Source: Ignavibacteria bacterium (lineage in GTDB: Bacteria > Bacteroidota > Ignavibacteria > Kapaibacteriales > Kapaibacteriaceae). From it: a DNA stretch of 64,000 nucleotides. Location: positions 248,001 to 312,000 of the forward strand of contig JACPPD010000003.1 of the NCBI GenBank assembly GCA_016191145.1, in the 5' to 3' direction. A program made the position numbers and the translations under genes. How positions within the stretch are numbered: the first letter of the stretch is position 1; each line of letters opens with the position of its first letter. Under the pieces are notes generated by a model. The model was not told the origin of the DNA. It saw only the letters and a program-made list of their open reading frames with translations, and did no database searches. This document shows, in pieces, positions 19,661-30,250 of this stretch.

Positions 19661-21109
19661 ATGATGTTCAGCAGAGTATTGATTGCAAATAGAGGTGAAA
19701 TTGCACTGAGAGTAATCCGCACGTGCAAAAATCTTGGGATTAGCACAGTTGCTATCTACTCAGATGTAGATGAAGCAGCACTGCATGTTGCCGAGGCCGA
19801 CGAAGCTATTTGCATTGGAGGGATTACGCCAAGAGAATCGTACCTCGACGTAGACAAGGTTCTCAATGCTGCACTGAAATCAGGCGCCGAAGCTATTCAC
19901 CCCGGCTATGGATTCCTGAGCGAAAACGCTGCTTTTGCAAGGTTGGTTGCCGAGCACAATTTCACATTCATTGGACCTTCGCCCGAGGCTATTGCAATGC
20001 TCGGCGATAAAACTGCTGCACGAGCTCTCGCAAAACGTGTTGATGTGCCTGTGGCGCCCGGCAGCGACGGATCGCTCTCATCGCTTGATGAAATCCGTGC
20101 CCTCATCGGCGATATTGGACTGCCGGTAATCATCAAGGCGGCAGCTGGGGGCGGTGGCAAGGGGATGAGGATAGTAGACAATGAGGCGCAGCTCGAATCG
20201 CTGTTCCGTCAGGCGCAGAGCGAAGCTTTGGCATCGTTCAACGACGAAAGAGTATTTATTGAGCGTTACATCGATCGGCCCCGACACATCGAATTTCAAA
20301 TTCTTGCCGATCATCATGGTAACGTTGTTTACTTTCCGGAGCGGGAGTGTTCAATACAACGCCGACACCAAAAGGTTATTGAAGAATCACCATCCGTCGC
20401 AGTCACTCCGTTACTCAGAGCGAAGATGGGCGAAGCTGCAGCTCGGCTTGTGCAGGCTGCCGGATATACCAATGCGGGTACACTGGAGTTCTTACTCGAC
20501 GGTAGAGGCGATTTCTATTTCATGGAAGTCAACACCCGTTTACAGGTTGAGCATCCGGTAACTGAAATGGTAACGGGTATTGACTTTGTTGAACAACAAT
20601 TGCGAATTGCTTCGGGAGAGCCAATGAGCGTGAGACAGCAAGACGTGATGCAGCCCAAGGGTCATGCCATTGAGTGCCGCATCTGCGCAGAAGATGTGTT
20701 CAGTGATTTCCTTCCTGATATCGGACGGGTGGAGTTCATGCGTTTGCCCGAAGGCACCGGAATACGCAATGACAGTGCTTTGTATGTAGGGTACGAAGTC
20801 ACAGTACACTACGATCCCATGGTTGCTAAGCTTATTGTATGGGCAGAAGACAGAAGCACATGCATTGAGCGAACAAAAAATGCTCTCGATCATTATCATC
20901 TTGCAGGATTTAAGACAACGATCCCATTTTGCAGGCTGGTGGTAGATTCCGAACCATTTTTGCTCGGAGAATATTCAACGTTTTTTACAAGGGATCACTG
21001 GCCCCTTAACCATAATCAAGATATTGATCAAATTGTTGGCGCAATTGCAGCAGCGGGATTTGTAAACGATCAAAAACGCCGTCGACCACTTCCAATAACC
21101 GAACTTTAA
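19661..21109 (+). CDS. accC: Acetyl-CoA carboxylase, biotin carboxylase subunit
   Basis: ATP-grasp enzyme that carboxylates the biotin on AccB, the first step of malonyl-CoA and fatty acid synthesis. The N-terminus [19 protein letters not shown] is diagnostic. The glycine-rich ATP loop [29 protein letters not shown] and the active-site segment [15 protein letters not shown] follow in order. At 482 residues it is slightly longer than the usual 450, with a C-terminal tail of about 30 basic residues. No accB (biotin carrier) lies alongside, and accD is 16 kb away. A carboxylase of the propionyl type would usually be longer or fused. The stop overlaps the purL start (TAATG). Confidence 0.93.
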   Translation: MMFSRVLIANRGEIALRVIRTCKNLGISTVAIYSDVDEAALHVAEADEAICIGGITPRESYLDVDKVLNAALKSGAEAIHPGYGFLSENAAFARLVAEHNFTFIGPSPEAIAMLGDKTAARALAKRVDVPVAPGSDGSLSSLDEIRALIGDIGLPVIIKAAAGGGGKGMRIVDNEAQLESLFRQAQSEALASFNDERVFIERYIDRPRHIEFQILADHHGNVVYFPERECSIQRRHQKVIEESPSVAVTPLLRAKMGEAAARLVQAAGYTNAGTLEFLLDGRGDFYFMEVNTRLQVEHPVTEMVTGIDFVEQQLRIASGEPMSVRQQDVMQPKGHAIECRICAEDVFSDFLPDIGRVEFMRLPEGTGIRNDSALYVGYEVTVHYDPMVAKLIVWAEDRSTCIERTKNALDHYHLAGFKTTIPFCRLVVDSEPFLLGEYSTFFTRDHWPLNHNQDIDQIVGAIAAAGFVNDQKRRRPLPITEL

Positions 21110-23346
21110 TGAAGATTTATTCTGAAATAGATGTTGATGTATCCACAGCTCACGAGTTGGGTCTTACAAGAGAGGAATACGATCGTATTTGCGAAATACT
21201 TGGACGAACTCCATCGTATACTGAGCTGGGAATTTTTGGTGTGATGTGGAGCGAACACTGCTCCTACAAAAATTCCATTCTTCTGCTTAAAACGCTGCCG
21301 CGCACTGGAAAGAGAATGCTGGTTGCAGCCGGAGAAGAGAATGCAGGAGTGATTGACGTCGGTGATGGATTCGGAATCGTGTTTAAGATCGAATCTCACA
21401 ACCATCCGTCGGCGGTGGAACCGTTTCAGGGAGCAGCAACAGGAGTAGGTGGTATTCTGAGAGACATCTTCACCATGGGTGCAAGACCAATAGCAGCGCT
21501 GAATTCCCTACGATTTGGCGAGTTAGACAGCGACCATACAAAATACTTATTCAAAGGAATTGTCCACGGTATTGGTAACTATGGCAACTGTTTTGGTGTT
21601 CCAACCGTAGCTGGCGAGGTCTACTTCGATCGGTGTTACACGGATAACCCGTTGGTGAATGCAATGGCTGTTGGAGTAGTTCGGACAGACCGCATGGCCT
21701 CAGCAACGGCTGAAGGAGTCGGCAACCCTGTATACATCATGGGTTCGAGTACCGGAAAAGATGGAATCCATGGAGCTTCGTTACTTGCATCGCGCGAATT
21801 TTCTGCCGAGTCGGAAAACATGCGCCCAACGGTACAAGTTGGTGATCCGTTTGCAGAGAAATTGCTGTTGGAAGCTACGCTGGAGCTCATTGCAAGCGGT
21901 GTAGTTGTTGGTATTCAGGACATGGGTGCTGCAGGAATCTCATGCTCGACATCGGAGATGAGCGCAAAGGGACATGTGGGCATGGAAGTCAACCTCGACA
22001 AAGTCCCCTTGCGCGAAGATGATATGTCGGCATACGAAATCATGCTGTCCGAGTCGCAGGAACGAATGTTGGTGGTTATTAAAAATGGTTACGAAGCACA
22101 GGCCAAAGAGATTTGCGAAATGTGGGAAGTGCCACTAACAGAAATTGGCGTTGTCACTGCCGATGGTTTTATCACCATTCGCAAGAGTGGTCGCCTTGTT
22201 GCTCACATTCCTGCAGAAAGTCTTGTCCTGGGCGGCGGCGCCCCGGTATACGAGCGTGAGCGCTCCAAGCCATCCTATTTACAGCTAACTCAGCGCAAGG
22301 TTGATGTTGGCCCCAAGCTACAGCAAGATGAATGTACAGGTGTGCTGCTGAAGCTATTATCGTCTGCGACCATTGCCAGTAAACGCTGGGTGTATGAGCA
22401 GTACGATTCACAGGTTGGGACTAATTCTATTATCCGATCTGATGGTGATGCCGCTGTGATTCGCATTAAAGAAATTCCTAATCGCGCAATTGCCGTATCT
22501 ACCGATTGCAATAGCCGTTACGCGTATCTCGACCCATACATGGGCGGAGCCATTGCTGTAGCGGAGGCTGCGCGAAACTGTGCATGCGTGGGCGCCGAGC
22601 CCGTGGCCATTACCAATTGTCTGAACTTTGGAAATCCGTACGATCCGGAAGTGTATTGGCAGTTCGCCGAAGCCGTGCGTGGTATTGGCGACATGTGCAG
22701 AGTGCTCAATACACCAGTTACGGGCGGCAACGTCAGCTTTCACAACGAATCTCAGCAGCACGCCATTTTCCCCACTCCTACCATCGGCATGTTAGGGTTG
22801 ATTGAGGACATTGATCGTACCGTGGGTAATTCCTTTACAAACGAAGGCGAAGTTGTTGTTCTCCTCGGATGGCAGCGAGCGGAACTTGGAGGTTCTGAAT
22901 ATTTAAAGATTGTTAAGGGGCGAATTACCGGTACTGCACCATTTATAGATCCCGACGAAGAGGCACGGCTGCAGCGTTCTGTTTTACGCCTTGTTCGCGA
23001 TGGAGTTGTTACATGCGCTCACGATTGTGCCGAAGGGGGCCTGCTTGTTGCACTTGCTGAAATGACGTTTCTGCATGGAATCGGAATCACGGCAGCAATT
23101 CCGTTTGCACACAATGCAGCAAACTTGTTTGGCGAAGCGCAGAGCCGCGTGCTGGTGTCGGTACCCCAGTCATCACTTGCAGCACTTAAGGCTGTCAGCA
23201 TGGAAGAATCCGTACCAATGGTGGAACTTGGCAGGACGGGAGGCGACGTCTTCGCAATAAAAGATCTCGTGGGCATACCAGTGTCTGATCTTAAAAATAT
23301 GTACGATACCGCGATTCCGGATATTATGTCAGTGAGCCTTGTATGA
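21109..23346 (+). CDS. purL: Phosphoribosylformylglycinamidine synthase subunit PurL
   Basis: Catalyses the ATP- and glutamine-dependent conversion of FGAR to FGAM in purine synthesis, working with separate PurQ and PurS proteins. At 745 residues this is the small PurL type found in Gram-positives, archaea and many Bacteroidota, and neither PurQ nor PurS is in the window. Visible family signatures are [14 protein letters not shown] near the start, [20 protein letters not shown], the [14 protein letters not shown] segment, and in the second half [20 protein letters not shown] and [13 protein letters not shown]. It begins on the last base of the accC stop and overlaps doxX by ATGA. Confidence 0.96.
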   Translation: MKIYSEIDVDVSTAHELGLTREEYDRICEILGRTPSYTELGIFGVMWSEHCSYKNSILLLKTLPRTGKRMLVAAGEENAGVIDVGDGFGIVFKIESHNHPSAVEPFQGAATGVGGILRDIFTMGARPIAALNSLRFGELDSDHTKYLFKGIVHGIGNYGNCFGVPTVAGEVYFDRCYTDNPLVNAMAVGVVRTDRMASATAEGVGNPVYIMGSSTGKDGIHGASLLASREFSAESENMRPTVQVGDPFAEKLLLEATLELIASGVVVGIQDMGAAGISCSTSEMSAKGHVGMEVNLDKVPLREDDMSAYEIMLSESQERMLVVIKNGYEAQAKEICEMWEVPLTEIGVVTADGFITIRKSGRLVAHIPAESLVLGGGAPVYERERSKPSYLQLTQRKVDVGPKLQQDECTGVLLKLLSSATIASKRWVYEQYDSQVGTNSIIRSDGDAAVIRIKEIPNRAIAVSTDCNSRYAYLDPYMGGAIAVAEAARNCACVGAEPVAITNCLNFGNPYDPEVYWQFAEAVRGIGDMCRVLNTPVTGGNVSFHNESQQHAIFPTPTIGMLGLIEDIDRTVGNSFTNEGEVVVLLGWQRAELGGSEYLKIVKGRITGTAPFIDPDEEARLQRSVLRLVRDGVVTCAHDCAEGGLLVALAEMTFLHGIGITAAIPFAHNAANLFGEAQSRVLVSVPQSSLAALKAVSMEESVPMVELGRTGGDVFAIKDLVGIPVSDLKNMYDTAIPDIMSVSLV

Positions 23347-23789
23347 CAAACACAAGAAACTACATTGCATCATTGATGACGGCTGAATGGCTAGCGGCGT
23401 TATGGCCAACTATTATACGGATTGTACTTGGCGTTTTGATGATATACCATGGTGGCCGAAAGTTGTTCGGAGAGTTCGATAATGTGGTCGCAGACATTGC
23501 CGAGATTGGCTGGCCGTTGCCTTATATACAGGCATTTGCGACTGTGTTCATTGAATTTGCCGGAGGGATTTTACTAGTTGTGGGTCTGTTTACACGGCCA
23601 GTTGCATTTGCCAGTGTTGTGCTTTTTAATATCATCACTTTTTTATATCTCTACGTCAATCCGTTTCCTGCAAAGGAAAAGGCCTTATTATATCTCATCC
23701 TGTCTGTTTACGTTTTTTTTATGGGACCGGGTAAATTCAGCGTCGATCACTTTCTGTTTAAGAAAACCGCAGAGCAGAAGCAGGCTTAA
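23343..23789 (+). CDS. DoxX-family membrane protein
   Basis: 148 residues with four hydrophobic segments, the DoxX four-helix layout. The signature stretch [25 protein letters not shown] sits in helix one, and [18 protein letters not shown] in helix two. DoxX proteins are small membrane proteins linked to redox or stress functions, but the specific role is not known for most. It starts inside the purL stop (ATGA), which suggests coupling. Its last 32 bases overlap the 3' end of the convergent LolC/E-like gene. Confidence 0.85.
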   Translation: MTNTRNYIASLMTAEWLAALWPTIIRIVLGVLMIYHGGRKLFGEFDNVVADIAEIGWPLPYIQAFATVFIEFAGGILLVVGLFTRPVAFASVVLFNIITFLYLYVNPFPAKEKALLYLILSVYVFFMGPGKFSVDHFLFKKTAEQKQA

Positions 23790-24957
23790 TGCGAGTGATT
23801 GCGGCAATCGGAATCAATGATGCAAGAACTGCCAGCGTGACAGAAAATATTGGTATTAAAATGTATGGGAGTGGATCGAGTGAAATGGGAAGAATTGAAA
23901 CATAGTAAACCGATCCGTCCAACGAAATCAGATGCCATGCGTTTTGTGCATAGGCGAATGCAAGTGCAATAAGCGAACCCGTTACAGACCCCACACTGCT
24001 TAATCTGAGTGCTCGGGTTACAAAGATCAAAACGATTGAGCTTACTGGCATTCCGAGCGCCGTGAGTATTGCGATTGATTTTGTCTTCTGAATTATTGAA
24101 ACCAATACCATCGATATTATCGTGAAAGCTGCCACGATTGCAATGAGGCCAAGAATTATGGGGATAGGTTCCTTCTGTAGTTCAATCCAGGATGAAATCG
24201 AATAAAATCTCTCGCGCCACGAGATGATCATTGCGCTGCCATTTGTGATTTTACTAACATTATTGATTACAATCTGTGTATTTAGTTCAGGGTCGTCGAC
24301 GGTTAGAGCCAGCAATGTTGGCCTTGCAGCAGGTTCTAAACGCATTGCAGCATTGAGTATCGAGTCCGACATCACAATAGTCGCATTGTCGACTTCATAC
24401 ATTCCAGTCTGAAATAGGCCTGTAACGGTCATGGAAAAAAGTATTGGAGTGATAGTTCCTCCGCTTCGATCTCCGGCATAGAGAGTAATAGTGTCGCCGG
24501 GTGAAACACCCAGCGTTTGCGCCAGCAACCTGCCAATCACGCATCCCTGATTCGATATTGAACCGGCAACAACGAGGTTCGAAAGGCGTTCGGCAACACG
24601 CGGGGCTGGAAGCGCATGGATTGCCGCTCCGTCTATGCCGGAGCGCGAACGGACGAGTACTTCACGAACCGTGATTGCGTCGGTGCGGACAACATGCTCA
24701 ATATTGTTAATACGTTCGATTGTTTCGGTAACATTCTCTAGGCCGCCCTCCCTCCAAGACCGGACTTCTACATGAGACGTGTACTGCGTTGCTGTTTCGA
24801 GGATCAACTGCTCATAACCCGACAAGATGCTGATTGAAACAACAAGTGCCAGGCAGCCGATGCCCACACTTAGCAGTGATACCAGCGATGTAAACCGACT
24901 AAACCCATCTTGGCGCAAGCTTTTTGTAAAACGCGATGCTATGGTAAAAACAAGCAT
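23758..24957 (-). CDS. ABC transporter permease of the LolC/LolE type
   Basis: 399 residues with the FtsX/MacB permease layout: one N-terminal transmembrane helix (FTSLVSLLSVGIGCLALVVSISIL), a periplasmic domain of about 220 residues, then three more helices, the first at IIGLIAIVAAFTIISMVLVSII. Start and topology match LolC/LolE, which release lipoproteins from the inner membrane to LolA. The phylum often has a single LolC/E-like permease. No LolD ATPase lies next to it. The dehydrogenase gene lies 6 bases upstream of its start, so the three minus-strand genes may share an mRNA. Other FtsX-like exporters are possible. Confidence 0.82.
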   Translation of the reverse strand: MLVFTIASRFTKSLRQDGFSRFTSLVSLLSVGIGCLALVVSISILSGYEQLILETATQYTSHVEVRSWREGGLENVTETIERINNIEHVVRTDAITVREVLVRSRSGIDGAAIHALPAPRVAERLSNLVVAGSISNQGCVIGRLLAQTLGVSPGDTITLYAGDRSGGTITPILFSMTVTGLFQTGMYEVDNATIVMSDSILNAAMRLEPAARPTLLALTVDDPELNTQIVINNVSKITNGSAMIISWRERFYSISSWIELQKEPIPIILGLIAIVAAFTIISMVLVSIIQKTKSIAILTALGMPVSSIVLIFVTRALRLSSVGSVTGSLIALAFAYAQNAWHLISLDGSVYYVSILPISLDPLPYILIPIFSVTLAVLASLIPIAAITRIKPASALRFS

Positions 24958-24963
24958 TCGTAA

Positions 24964-25806
24964 TTAGTAAAATCCACCGTCCGACTTTTTCCCAAGTAAT
25001 CCGGAATCGACGTAGTGCTGTTGAAGTACCGACGGCTGAAAGCGAGGCTCGTTGAAAAACTGCTGCCATTGTGATTTAGTGACGTCGAGATTCGTATCAA
25101 CACCAATAAGGTCCATCAGTTCAAACGGTCCCATGCGAAAACCAAGCCCCTTCATCAAATCGTCAACTTGTTTAATAGATGCCGCTCGTTCCATAACAAT
25201 GCGCAAAGCTTCGTTATAAAAGTTTCGGGCAACGCGGTTGACGATGAAGCCAGGCACGTCTCTGGCGATGACTGGCGTCTTACCAAGTTGTTTTGCAAAC
25301 GTTGAGCACGATGCAATGACGACATCGGAAGTATGCGGTCCTTTAATAACCTCGACAAGTTTCATGATGGCTGCCGGGTTGAAAAAGTGAAGCCCAACAA
25401 AGCGCTCGGGATGCTGAAGGGGGCGTGCAATCGCAGCTATCGATATCGACGATGTGTTTGTAGCAAGAATAGACGTTTCCGAAACAACATCTTCGAGTGC
25501 AATGAACAACTCGTGCTTTGATTCGAGATTTTCAACAATCGCTTCAATGATAAGCTGACATTCAGTGAGAACGTTCAGTGCAGAGGCTGTAGTCAATCTC
25601 GACAACATGGCAATTCTATCTGCATCAGACAGTCGGGTTTTTTCAACCATCTTCCCTATGTGCTCAGCGATGAAGCCAGCACATCGCTGAATTTGCTCAG
25701 GGGCTGAATCGAAAAGAATCACGCGATGTCCACCGAGCAGGCACGCGATTGCAATGCCCCTTCCCATAGTGCCGCTTCCACAAATTCCAATTGTCATGCT
25801 TGTCAT
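24964..25806 (-). CDS. 3-hydroxyacyl-CoA (3-hydroxybutyryl-CoA) dehydrogenase
   Basis: NAD-dependent oxidoreductase of the 3-hydroxyacyl-CoA dehydrogenase family, 280 residues. The Rossmann loop GICGSGTMGRGIAIACLLGG is at the N-terminus. The active-site His lies in RFVGLHFFNPAAIMKLVEV, followed by the hinge RDVPGFIVNRVARNFYNEA and the C-terminal helical domain GFRMGPFELMDLIG. The length fits stand-alone PaaH/Hbd proteins rather than fused FadB. It begins 1 base after the kbl stop, so the two are probably cotranscribed. Likely roles are butyrate-type metabolism, phenylacetate breakdown or beta-oxidation. The sequence alone does not decide among them. Confidence 0.92.
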   Translation of the reverse strand: MTSMTIGICGSGTMGRGIAIACLLGGHRVILFDSAPEQIQRCAGFIAEHIGKMVEKTRLSDADRIAMLSRLTTASALNVLTECQLIIEAIVENLESKHELFIALEDVVSETSILATNTSSISIAAIARPLQHPERFVGLHFFNPAAIMKLVEVIKGPHTSDVVIASCSTFAKQLGKTPVIARDVPGFIVNRVARNFYNEALRIVMERAASIKQVDDLMKGLGFRMGPFELMDLIGVDTNLDVTKSQWQQFFNEPRFQPSVLQQHYVDSGLLGKKSDGGFY

Positions 25807-25807
25807 A

Positions 25808-27019
25808 TTATGCCTCGCTTAGAACACCAAGTTCGCGTCCAACCTTTTCAAAAGCGGCAATTGCCCTGTCGAGATGTTCGCGTGTATGTGCCGCAGAGAC
25901 CTGAACTCTGATGCGGGCTTTGCCTTTGGGAACAACAGGGTAGAAGAAGCCGACAACGTATATGCCTTCATCGAGAAGTTTGTTTGCCATAACCTGTGCC
26001 AGTGATGCATCGTAAAGCATCACTGGCGTGATTGGATGCATACCCTCGACGATATCAAATCCAAGTTTTGAAATTCCAGCGCGAAAATATTTTGTGTTCT
26101 CTTCCAATTTGTCGCGCAATTCAGTTGTGCTGCTTAACAAATTAAAAGCGGCGATACCGGCGCCAACAATGGCAGGGGGCAGGGAATTCGAGAAGAGGTA
26201 GGGTCGGGATCGCTGGCGCAGCATGTCGATGATTTCCTGACGTCCTGTTGTGAATCCGCCAATGCCGCCGCCAAGCGCCTTACCAAGCGTACCAGTGATG
26301 ATATCAACTCTTCCGGAAACGCCGCAGTATTCAACAACTCCTCTTCCGTGCTTACCCATGAAACCCATCGAGTGGCATTCATCAACCATTACCAAAGCTT
26401 CATACTTTTCTGCCAGGTCGCAAATCTTATCCAGCGGAACAATTGTTCCATCCATCGAGAACACAGCATCGGTAGCGATGATAATATTTTTTACATCGGA
26501 ATTCCGGGCAGACTGCAACTGACTTTCAAGATCGCTCATATTGCACGATGCATACCGATACCGTTTGGCCTTACAGAGGCGTACTCCATCAATGATCGAC
26601 GCGTGGTTGAGTTCATCGCTAATAATTGCGTCATCTTCTCCTAAAAGGGGCTCGAAAACTCCTCCATTGGCATCGAAGCAGGCTGCATAGAGAATTGCAT
26701 CGTCTGTTTCACAGAACTCTGCAATCTTCTCCTCCAACTGTTTGTGTATGTCTTGAGTACCACAAATAAATCGGACACTCGACATGCCAAACCCATGAGA
26801 GTCGAGGTACATTTTAGCCGATTCGATAATTGTAGGATGCGAGGACAGTCCGAGATAATTATTGGCACAGAAATTTAATACTGGCAAATTCCTGCCCTGC
26901 ACCTTGATTTCAGGTCCCTGAGCCGACGTGATTACGCGTTCGTGTTTGTATAACCCTGCATCTTCTATCGAAGTAAGATCTTTCTCTAACTGAGATTTCA
27001 TGGAACCAAACATGTCCAA
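25808..27019 (-). CDS. kbl: Glycine C-acetyltransferase (2-amino-3-ketobutyrate CoA ligase)
   Basis: PLP-dependent alpha-oxoamine synthase that splits 2-amino-3-ketobutyrate with CoA into glycine and acetyl-CoA during threonine breakdown. The N-terminus ([23 protein letters not shown]) and [14 protein letters not shown] are typical for Kbl. [17 protein letters not shown], the PLP-ring aspartate region [17 protein letters not shown] and the Schiff-base lysine in [13 protein letters not shown] follow. At 403 residues the length is normal. The related BioF is less likely given the N-terminus. The partner threonine dehydrogenase gene is not in the window. It leads a minus-strand operon and faces a secreted-protein gene across a 144-base gap. 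Confidence 0.92.
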   Translation of the reverse strand: MDMFGSMKSQLEKDLTSIEDAGLYKHERVITSAQGPEIKVQGRNLPVLNFCANNYLGLSSHPTIIESAKMYLDSHGFGMSSVRFICGTQDIHKQLEEKIAEFCETDDAILYAACFDANGGVFEPLLGEDDAIISDELNHASIIDGVRLCKAKRYRYASCNMSDLESQLQSARNSDVKNIIIATDAVFSMDGTIVPLDKICDLAEKYEALVMVDECHSMGFMGKHGRGVVEYCGVSGRVDIITGTLGKALGGGIGGFTTGRQEIIDMLRQRSRPYLFSNSLPPAIVGAGIAAFNLLSSTTELRDKLEENTKYFRAGISKLGFDIVEGMHPITPVMLYDASLAQVMANKLLDEGIYVVGFFYPVVPKGKARIRVQVSAAHTREHLDRAIAAFEKVGRELGVLSEA

Positions 27020-27027
27020 ATTCCTGC

Positions 27028-27035
27028 TATTTTTG
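27028..27035 (+). promoter_or_regulatory. Possible Bacteroidota -7 box (TATTTTTG)
   Basis: An exact TAnnTTTG match, the -7 motif of Bacteroidetes primary promoters, pointing at the secreted propeller gene. No clear TTG lies at the expected upstream spacing, and the leader would be long at about 120 bases. It overlaps an inverted repeat TTTGTG-AA-CACAAA (27032-27045) in the gap shared with kbl, which could be an operator. Confidence 0.3.
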
Positions 27036-27163
27036 TGAACACAAATATCGCTCTCTGCGGTATTTCTCTTTTAACCTGGGCGACATCAGAGTAACACTGA
27101 GGTACATGAAATGTCATGCAGGTGATTAATCATTCCCTAAACTCATTACAATTCAGGACAAAC

Positions 27164-30163
27164 ATGAAGAACGGGGCATCGCTACGTCTTCTCTGCCTAC
27201 TGTTAGTTGTTACCGTCGGAGCTGGAGCACAAACACAATTTGAAATTGTTCGTTCAAAACTCAGGGCAACCTACGATCGAAAACTTCCCGATGGCACGAT
27301 TAAGGAAAGCAAACAAGTCAAGCGTTGGGAATGGTTTTGGGAGCCACGGCTAACGCCAAGTGGGGACTTTCCAACAGCATTACATTATTACAATGAAGTA
27401 CAAGCCGTAGAATCGCGTAAGAAGTCCGAAGATGTGCAGGCAAAGCCTACATGGAAGGAGCTCGGCCCCACTGCGCCAGATCTGCCAAGCGAATCCGCAG
27501 CATGGAATGGTATTGGTCGGGTCAATACATTTACATTTTCTCCTAGCAACAGCAACATTATCTGGCTTGGGTCTGCGCAGGGTGGCATTTGGAAAACCAC
27601 CGACGGAGGTGGCAGTTGGTCGGCAATTAATGTGAACGGATTCCCAACATTTGGTGTAAGCGACATTGCAATATCTGCGAGCAATGAAAACGTTATCTAT
27701 GTTGCCACGGGCGACGCCGATGCAACGTTTCCTGGAGAAATGTCATCGTATCCAGGATTTACATACGGAGTAATCAAATCAACCGACGGCGGAGCTACGT
27801 GGTCGGCCACTGGTCTCTCGATGACTCCAGAACAGAACAATGTTATTGCGCGGTTGTGGGTTGACCCCAGTAATGCTAACATCGCTATTGCCACTACCTA
27901 TACGGGTTTACGGAAAACAACCGATGGCGGTGCCACGTGGAATTTGGTTTCTGCTTCCTTACAATTTCGAGACCTTATTGCAAACCCATTTGCATCCAAT
28001 CAGCTCTACGCAACTACATTTTCAAATGGTGGCGGTGCCAGTATTTTCCGTTCGTCTGATGCAGGGAATACGTGGACATTGATCCTGAGTGTAGCCGAAG
28101 CCAATAGAATAAGGCTGGCAGTAACTAAGGACGATCCGAAAATTGTTGGCGCCGTTGCATCAAGCGCTTCAACCAATGGTTTATTTGCTATTTATAAGTC
28201 TTCAGATTACGGCTTGACGTTTGTTAAATCCGTTCCTCCGCAAAACCTTCTTGGATGGTCTGCCACCGGTAACGACTGGCAGTATGGAGGGCAGGGCTTT
28301 TACGATTTGGCTATGGAGATTTCGCCAACTGATGCCGATAAATGGTTTGTTGGTGGGGTTAATGCCTGGAGATCTACAAACGGTGGACAATCGTGGGTTC
28401 TTTCAGCCGATTGGACTGGTAACAATGCTCCTTGGGTGCATGCTGACCATCATTTTATGAAATATTCGGCAACACAAAATGTGATTTACACCGCTTCCGA
28501 CGGAGGTATTGCCCGGTCGACAAATAATGGCGTGTCGTGGCGAGATGTGAGCAATGGACTAAAAATTCAGCAGTACTACGGGCTCTCAACAACTGACATG
28601 AATTCCACTCTCACGTTGGCAGGTGCACAGGACAATGGGACAGCTCGGACGTTAAACGGATCTGTTTTTTATCATGTGCTTGACGGCGACGGGATGGCCA
28701 GTGCAATCGACTATGACGATCCATCGCTAATGTATGCAAGCATGCCATACGGACAATTCTACAGTTCATCTAATCAAGGCAATTCGTGGCGATTAATAGC
28801 AAATGTTAATGTACTGGGTGAATCCAATAGAGCATGGGTAGCGCCGATTGTTGCTGATCCAACGATGACGGGAACTGTTTACGTAGGCTACACGCAGATA
28901 TACAAGAGCACAACTAGCGGAGCATCATGGCAAAAAATTTCTCAGATCCAAACAAATGCTGCCATGAGACTCATTGCTGTGGCTCCTTCTGATAATAATT
29001 TTATTTATGTTGCTTATAACAGCACCATTATGTTCACTACTGATGGTGGGACAACGTGGTCTCAGCAAAATGGTATTGGATCATTCATTCAGGATATTGA
29101 AGTACATCCAACAGATCCAAGAAGATTTTGGGTTGCAATTGGTGGCTTCAGCGCCTCGACCAAGATTTTCGAGATTAACAACGGCAAGGTTACTAACATT
29201 ACAGGGTCCGGTCTTCCCAACGTTCCTGCCAATGCAATCGTGTTTCAAAAGGGACCATTGAATAGACTGTATTTAGGTACGGATATCGGCGTCTTTTTTA
29301 AAGACGAAGGATCGTCGTCCTGGGAGATGTATGGACAGGCAATGCCCACAACTGTTATCACGGATATGAAACTCGTGTCTACTGCAAATAAGCTGAGAGT
29401 ATCCACCTATGGCAGAGGAGTATGGGAAGTTGATGTAACACAGTGTATTGCAAGTGTTCCAAGTATCACAATACAAGGTGCGTCGACTATTTGTTCAGGC
29501 GATACCATCGTGCTAAAGGCATCAAGCGGATACGCACAGTATCAGTGGTCGAATGGTGAGACTGGCGATAGGATTAAACTCAGCGCTTATTCTCAGACAG
29601 GCGAGTACACCGTTACCGTCGAGGATTTTGCCGGATGTCGAAACGTTTCTGTACCAGTATCGGTAACGATTCTCAGGGGCCCGATTAAACCCCAGATCTC
29701 ACTAAAACAGCCCGACACTCTCCGCTCAAGCGCTATAGGAGGAATAACTAAATTCCAGTGGTATTTAGGCGACTCAAAAATTCAGGGGGCAACATCACGC
29801 CAATTTTCACCTTCGGCCAGTGGATTGTATAAGGTTGAGGTTGAGAATAGCGAGGGATGTAAGGCTATGTCGGACCCATTTCAGTTTGTTCTGCAGCCGA
29901 CGTCTGTTGCCGACGGTGGATCGGCTTCGACCTTCAGGGTATGGCCAAATCCTGCAACAGGTCAAATAGAGATTCACATGCCGACAGGCTCAGGGAGGGC
30001 GATTGAAATTGTGTCGATTACTGGTGCAATACAGGTGGTGCGTAATGTCGACGGCGGCGTTTCCGAAGAAGTCATCAATATTGAATTCTTGTCAGCAGGC
30101 ACTTATGTGCTGCGGGTACGCAGCGGTGAGTCGATTTGGTCGACATTATTTGTTAAACAGTAA
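27164..30163 (+). CDS. Secreted beta-propeller (VPS10/BNR-like) protein with T9SS sorting domain
   Basis: The ATG at 27164 gives a clean signal peptide (LRLLCLLLVVTVGAGAQ), so I prefer it to the track start at 27116. The mature protein carries many sialidase/sortilin-type repeats, visible as GIWKTTDGGGSWS, VIKSTDGGATWS, LRKTTDGGATWN, IFRSSDAGNTWT and MFTTDGGTTWSQ, forming one or two propellers to about residue 770. Ig-like segments follow. A type A T9SS sorting domain closes it (FRVWPNPATGQIEIH ... GTYVLRVRSG ... LFVKQ). It is probably surface-attached or released. No sialidase catalytic set is evident, so binding or protein processing is as likely as sugar cleavage. The stop codon lies inside a 34-bp tandem repeat shared with mnmA. 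Confidence 0.88.
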   Translation: MKNGASLRLLCLLLVVTVGAGAQTQFEIVRSKLRATYDRKLPDGTIKESKQVKRWEWFWEPRLTPSGDFPTALHYYNEVQAVESRKKSEDVQAKPTWKELGPTAPDLPSESAAWNGIGRVNTFTFSPSNSNIIWLGSAQGGIWKTTDGGGSWSAINVNGFPTFGVSDIAISASNENVIYVATGDADATFPGEMSSYPGFTYGVIKSTDGGATWSATGLSMTPEQNNVIARLWVDPSNANIAIATTYTGLRKTTDGGATWNLVSASLQFRDLIANPFASNQLYATTFSNGGGASIFRSSDAGNTWTLILSVAEANRIRLAVTKDDPKIVGAVASSASTNGLFAIYKSSDYGLTFVKSVPPQNLLGWSATGNDWQYGGQGFYDLAMEISPTDADKWFVGGVNAWRSTNGGQSWVLSADWTGNNAPWVHADHHFMKYSATQNVIYTASDGGIARSTNNGVSWRDVSNGLKIQQYYGLSTTDMNSTLTLAGAQDNGTARTLNGSVFYHVLDGDGMASAIDYDDPSLMYASMPYGQFYSSSNQGNSWRLIANVNVLGESNRAWVAPIVADPTMTGTVYVGYTQIYKSTTSGASWQKISQIQTNAAMRLIAVAPSDNNFIYVAYNSTIMFTTDGGTTWSQQNGIGSFIQDIEVHPTDPRRFWVAIGGFSASTKIFEINNGKVTNITGSGLPNVPANAIVFQKGPLNRLYLGTDIGVFFKDEGSSSWEMYGQAMPTTVITDMKLVSTANKLRVSTYGRGVWEVDVTQCIASVPSITIQGASTICSGDTIVLKASSGYAQYQWSNGETGDRIKLSAYSQTGEYTVTVEDFAGCRNVSVPVSVTILRGPIKPQISLKQPDTLRSSAIGGITKFQWYLGDSKIQGATSRQFSPSASGLYKVEVENSEGCKAMSDPFQFVLQPTSVADGGSASTFRVWPNPATGQIEIHMPTGSGRAIEIVSITGAIQVVRNVDGGVSEEVINIEFLSAGTYVLRVRSGESIWSTLFVKQ

Positions 30164-30250
30164 AGAATGTGCCGATAACGCCTTTGTCAAACCGCAAAGA
30201 ACGTGTCGATAACGCCTTTGTCAAACCGTAAAGAACGTGTCGATAACGCC
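30149..30250. repeat. 34-bp tandem repeat, three units, spanning two convergent gene ends
   Basis: Units start at 30149, 30183 and 30217, each TTTGT(T/C)AAAC(A/C)G followed by (T/C)AAAGAA(T/C)GTG and (C/T)CGATAACGCC. Unit 1 contains the last codons and stop of the propeller gene (FVKQ). Unit 3 contains the end of mnmA (IDTFFTV). Units differ at only a few bases. Confidence 0.9.

Noticed and set aside
27164-30163. Sialidase
   Set aside because: The repeats are BNR/sortilin-like, but I do not see the arginine triad and the Tyr/Glu/Asp set needed for sialidase activity.
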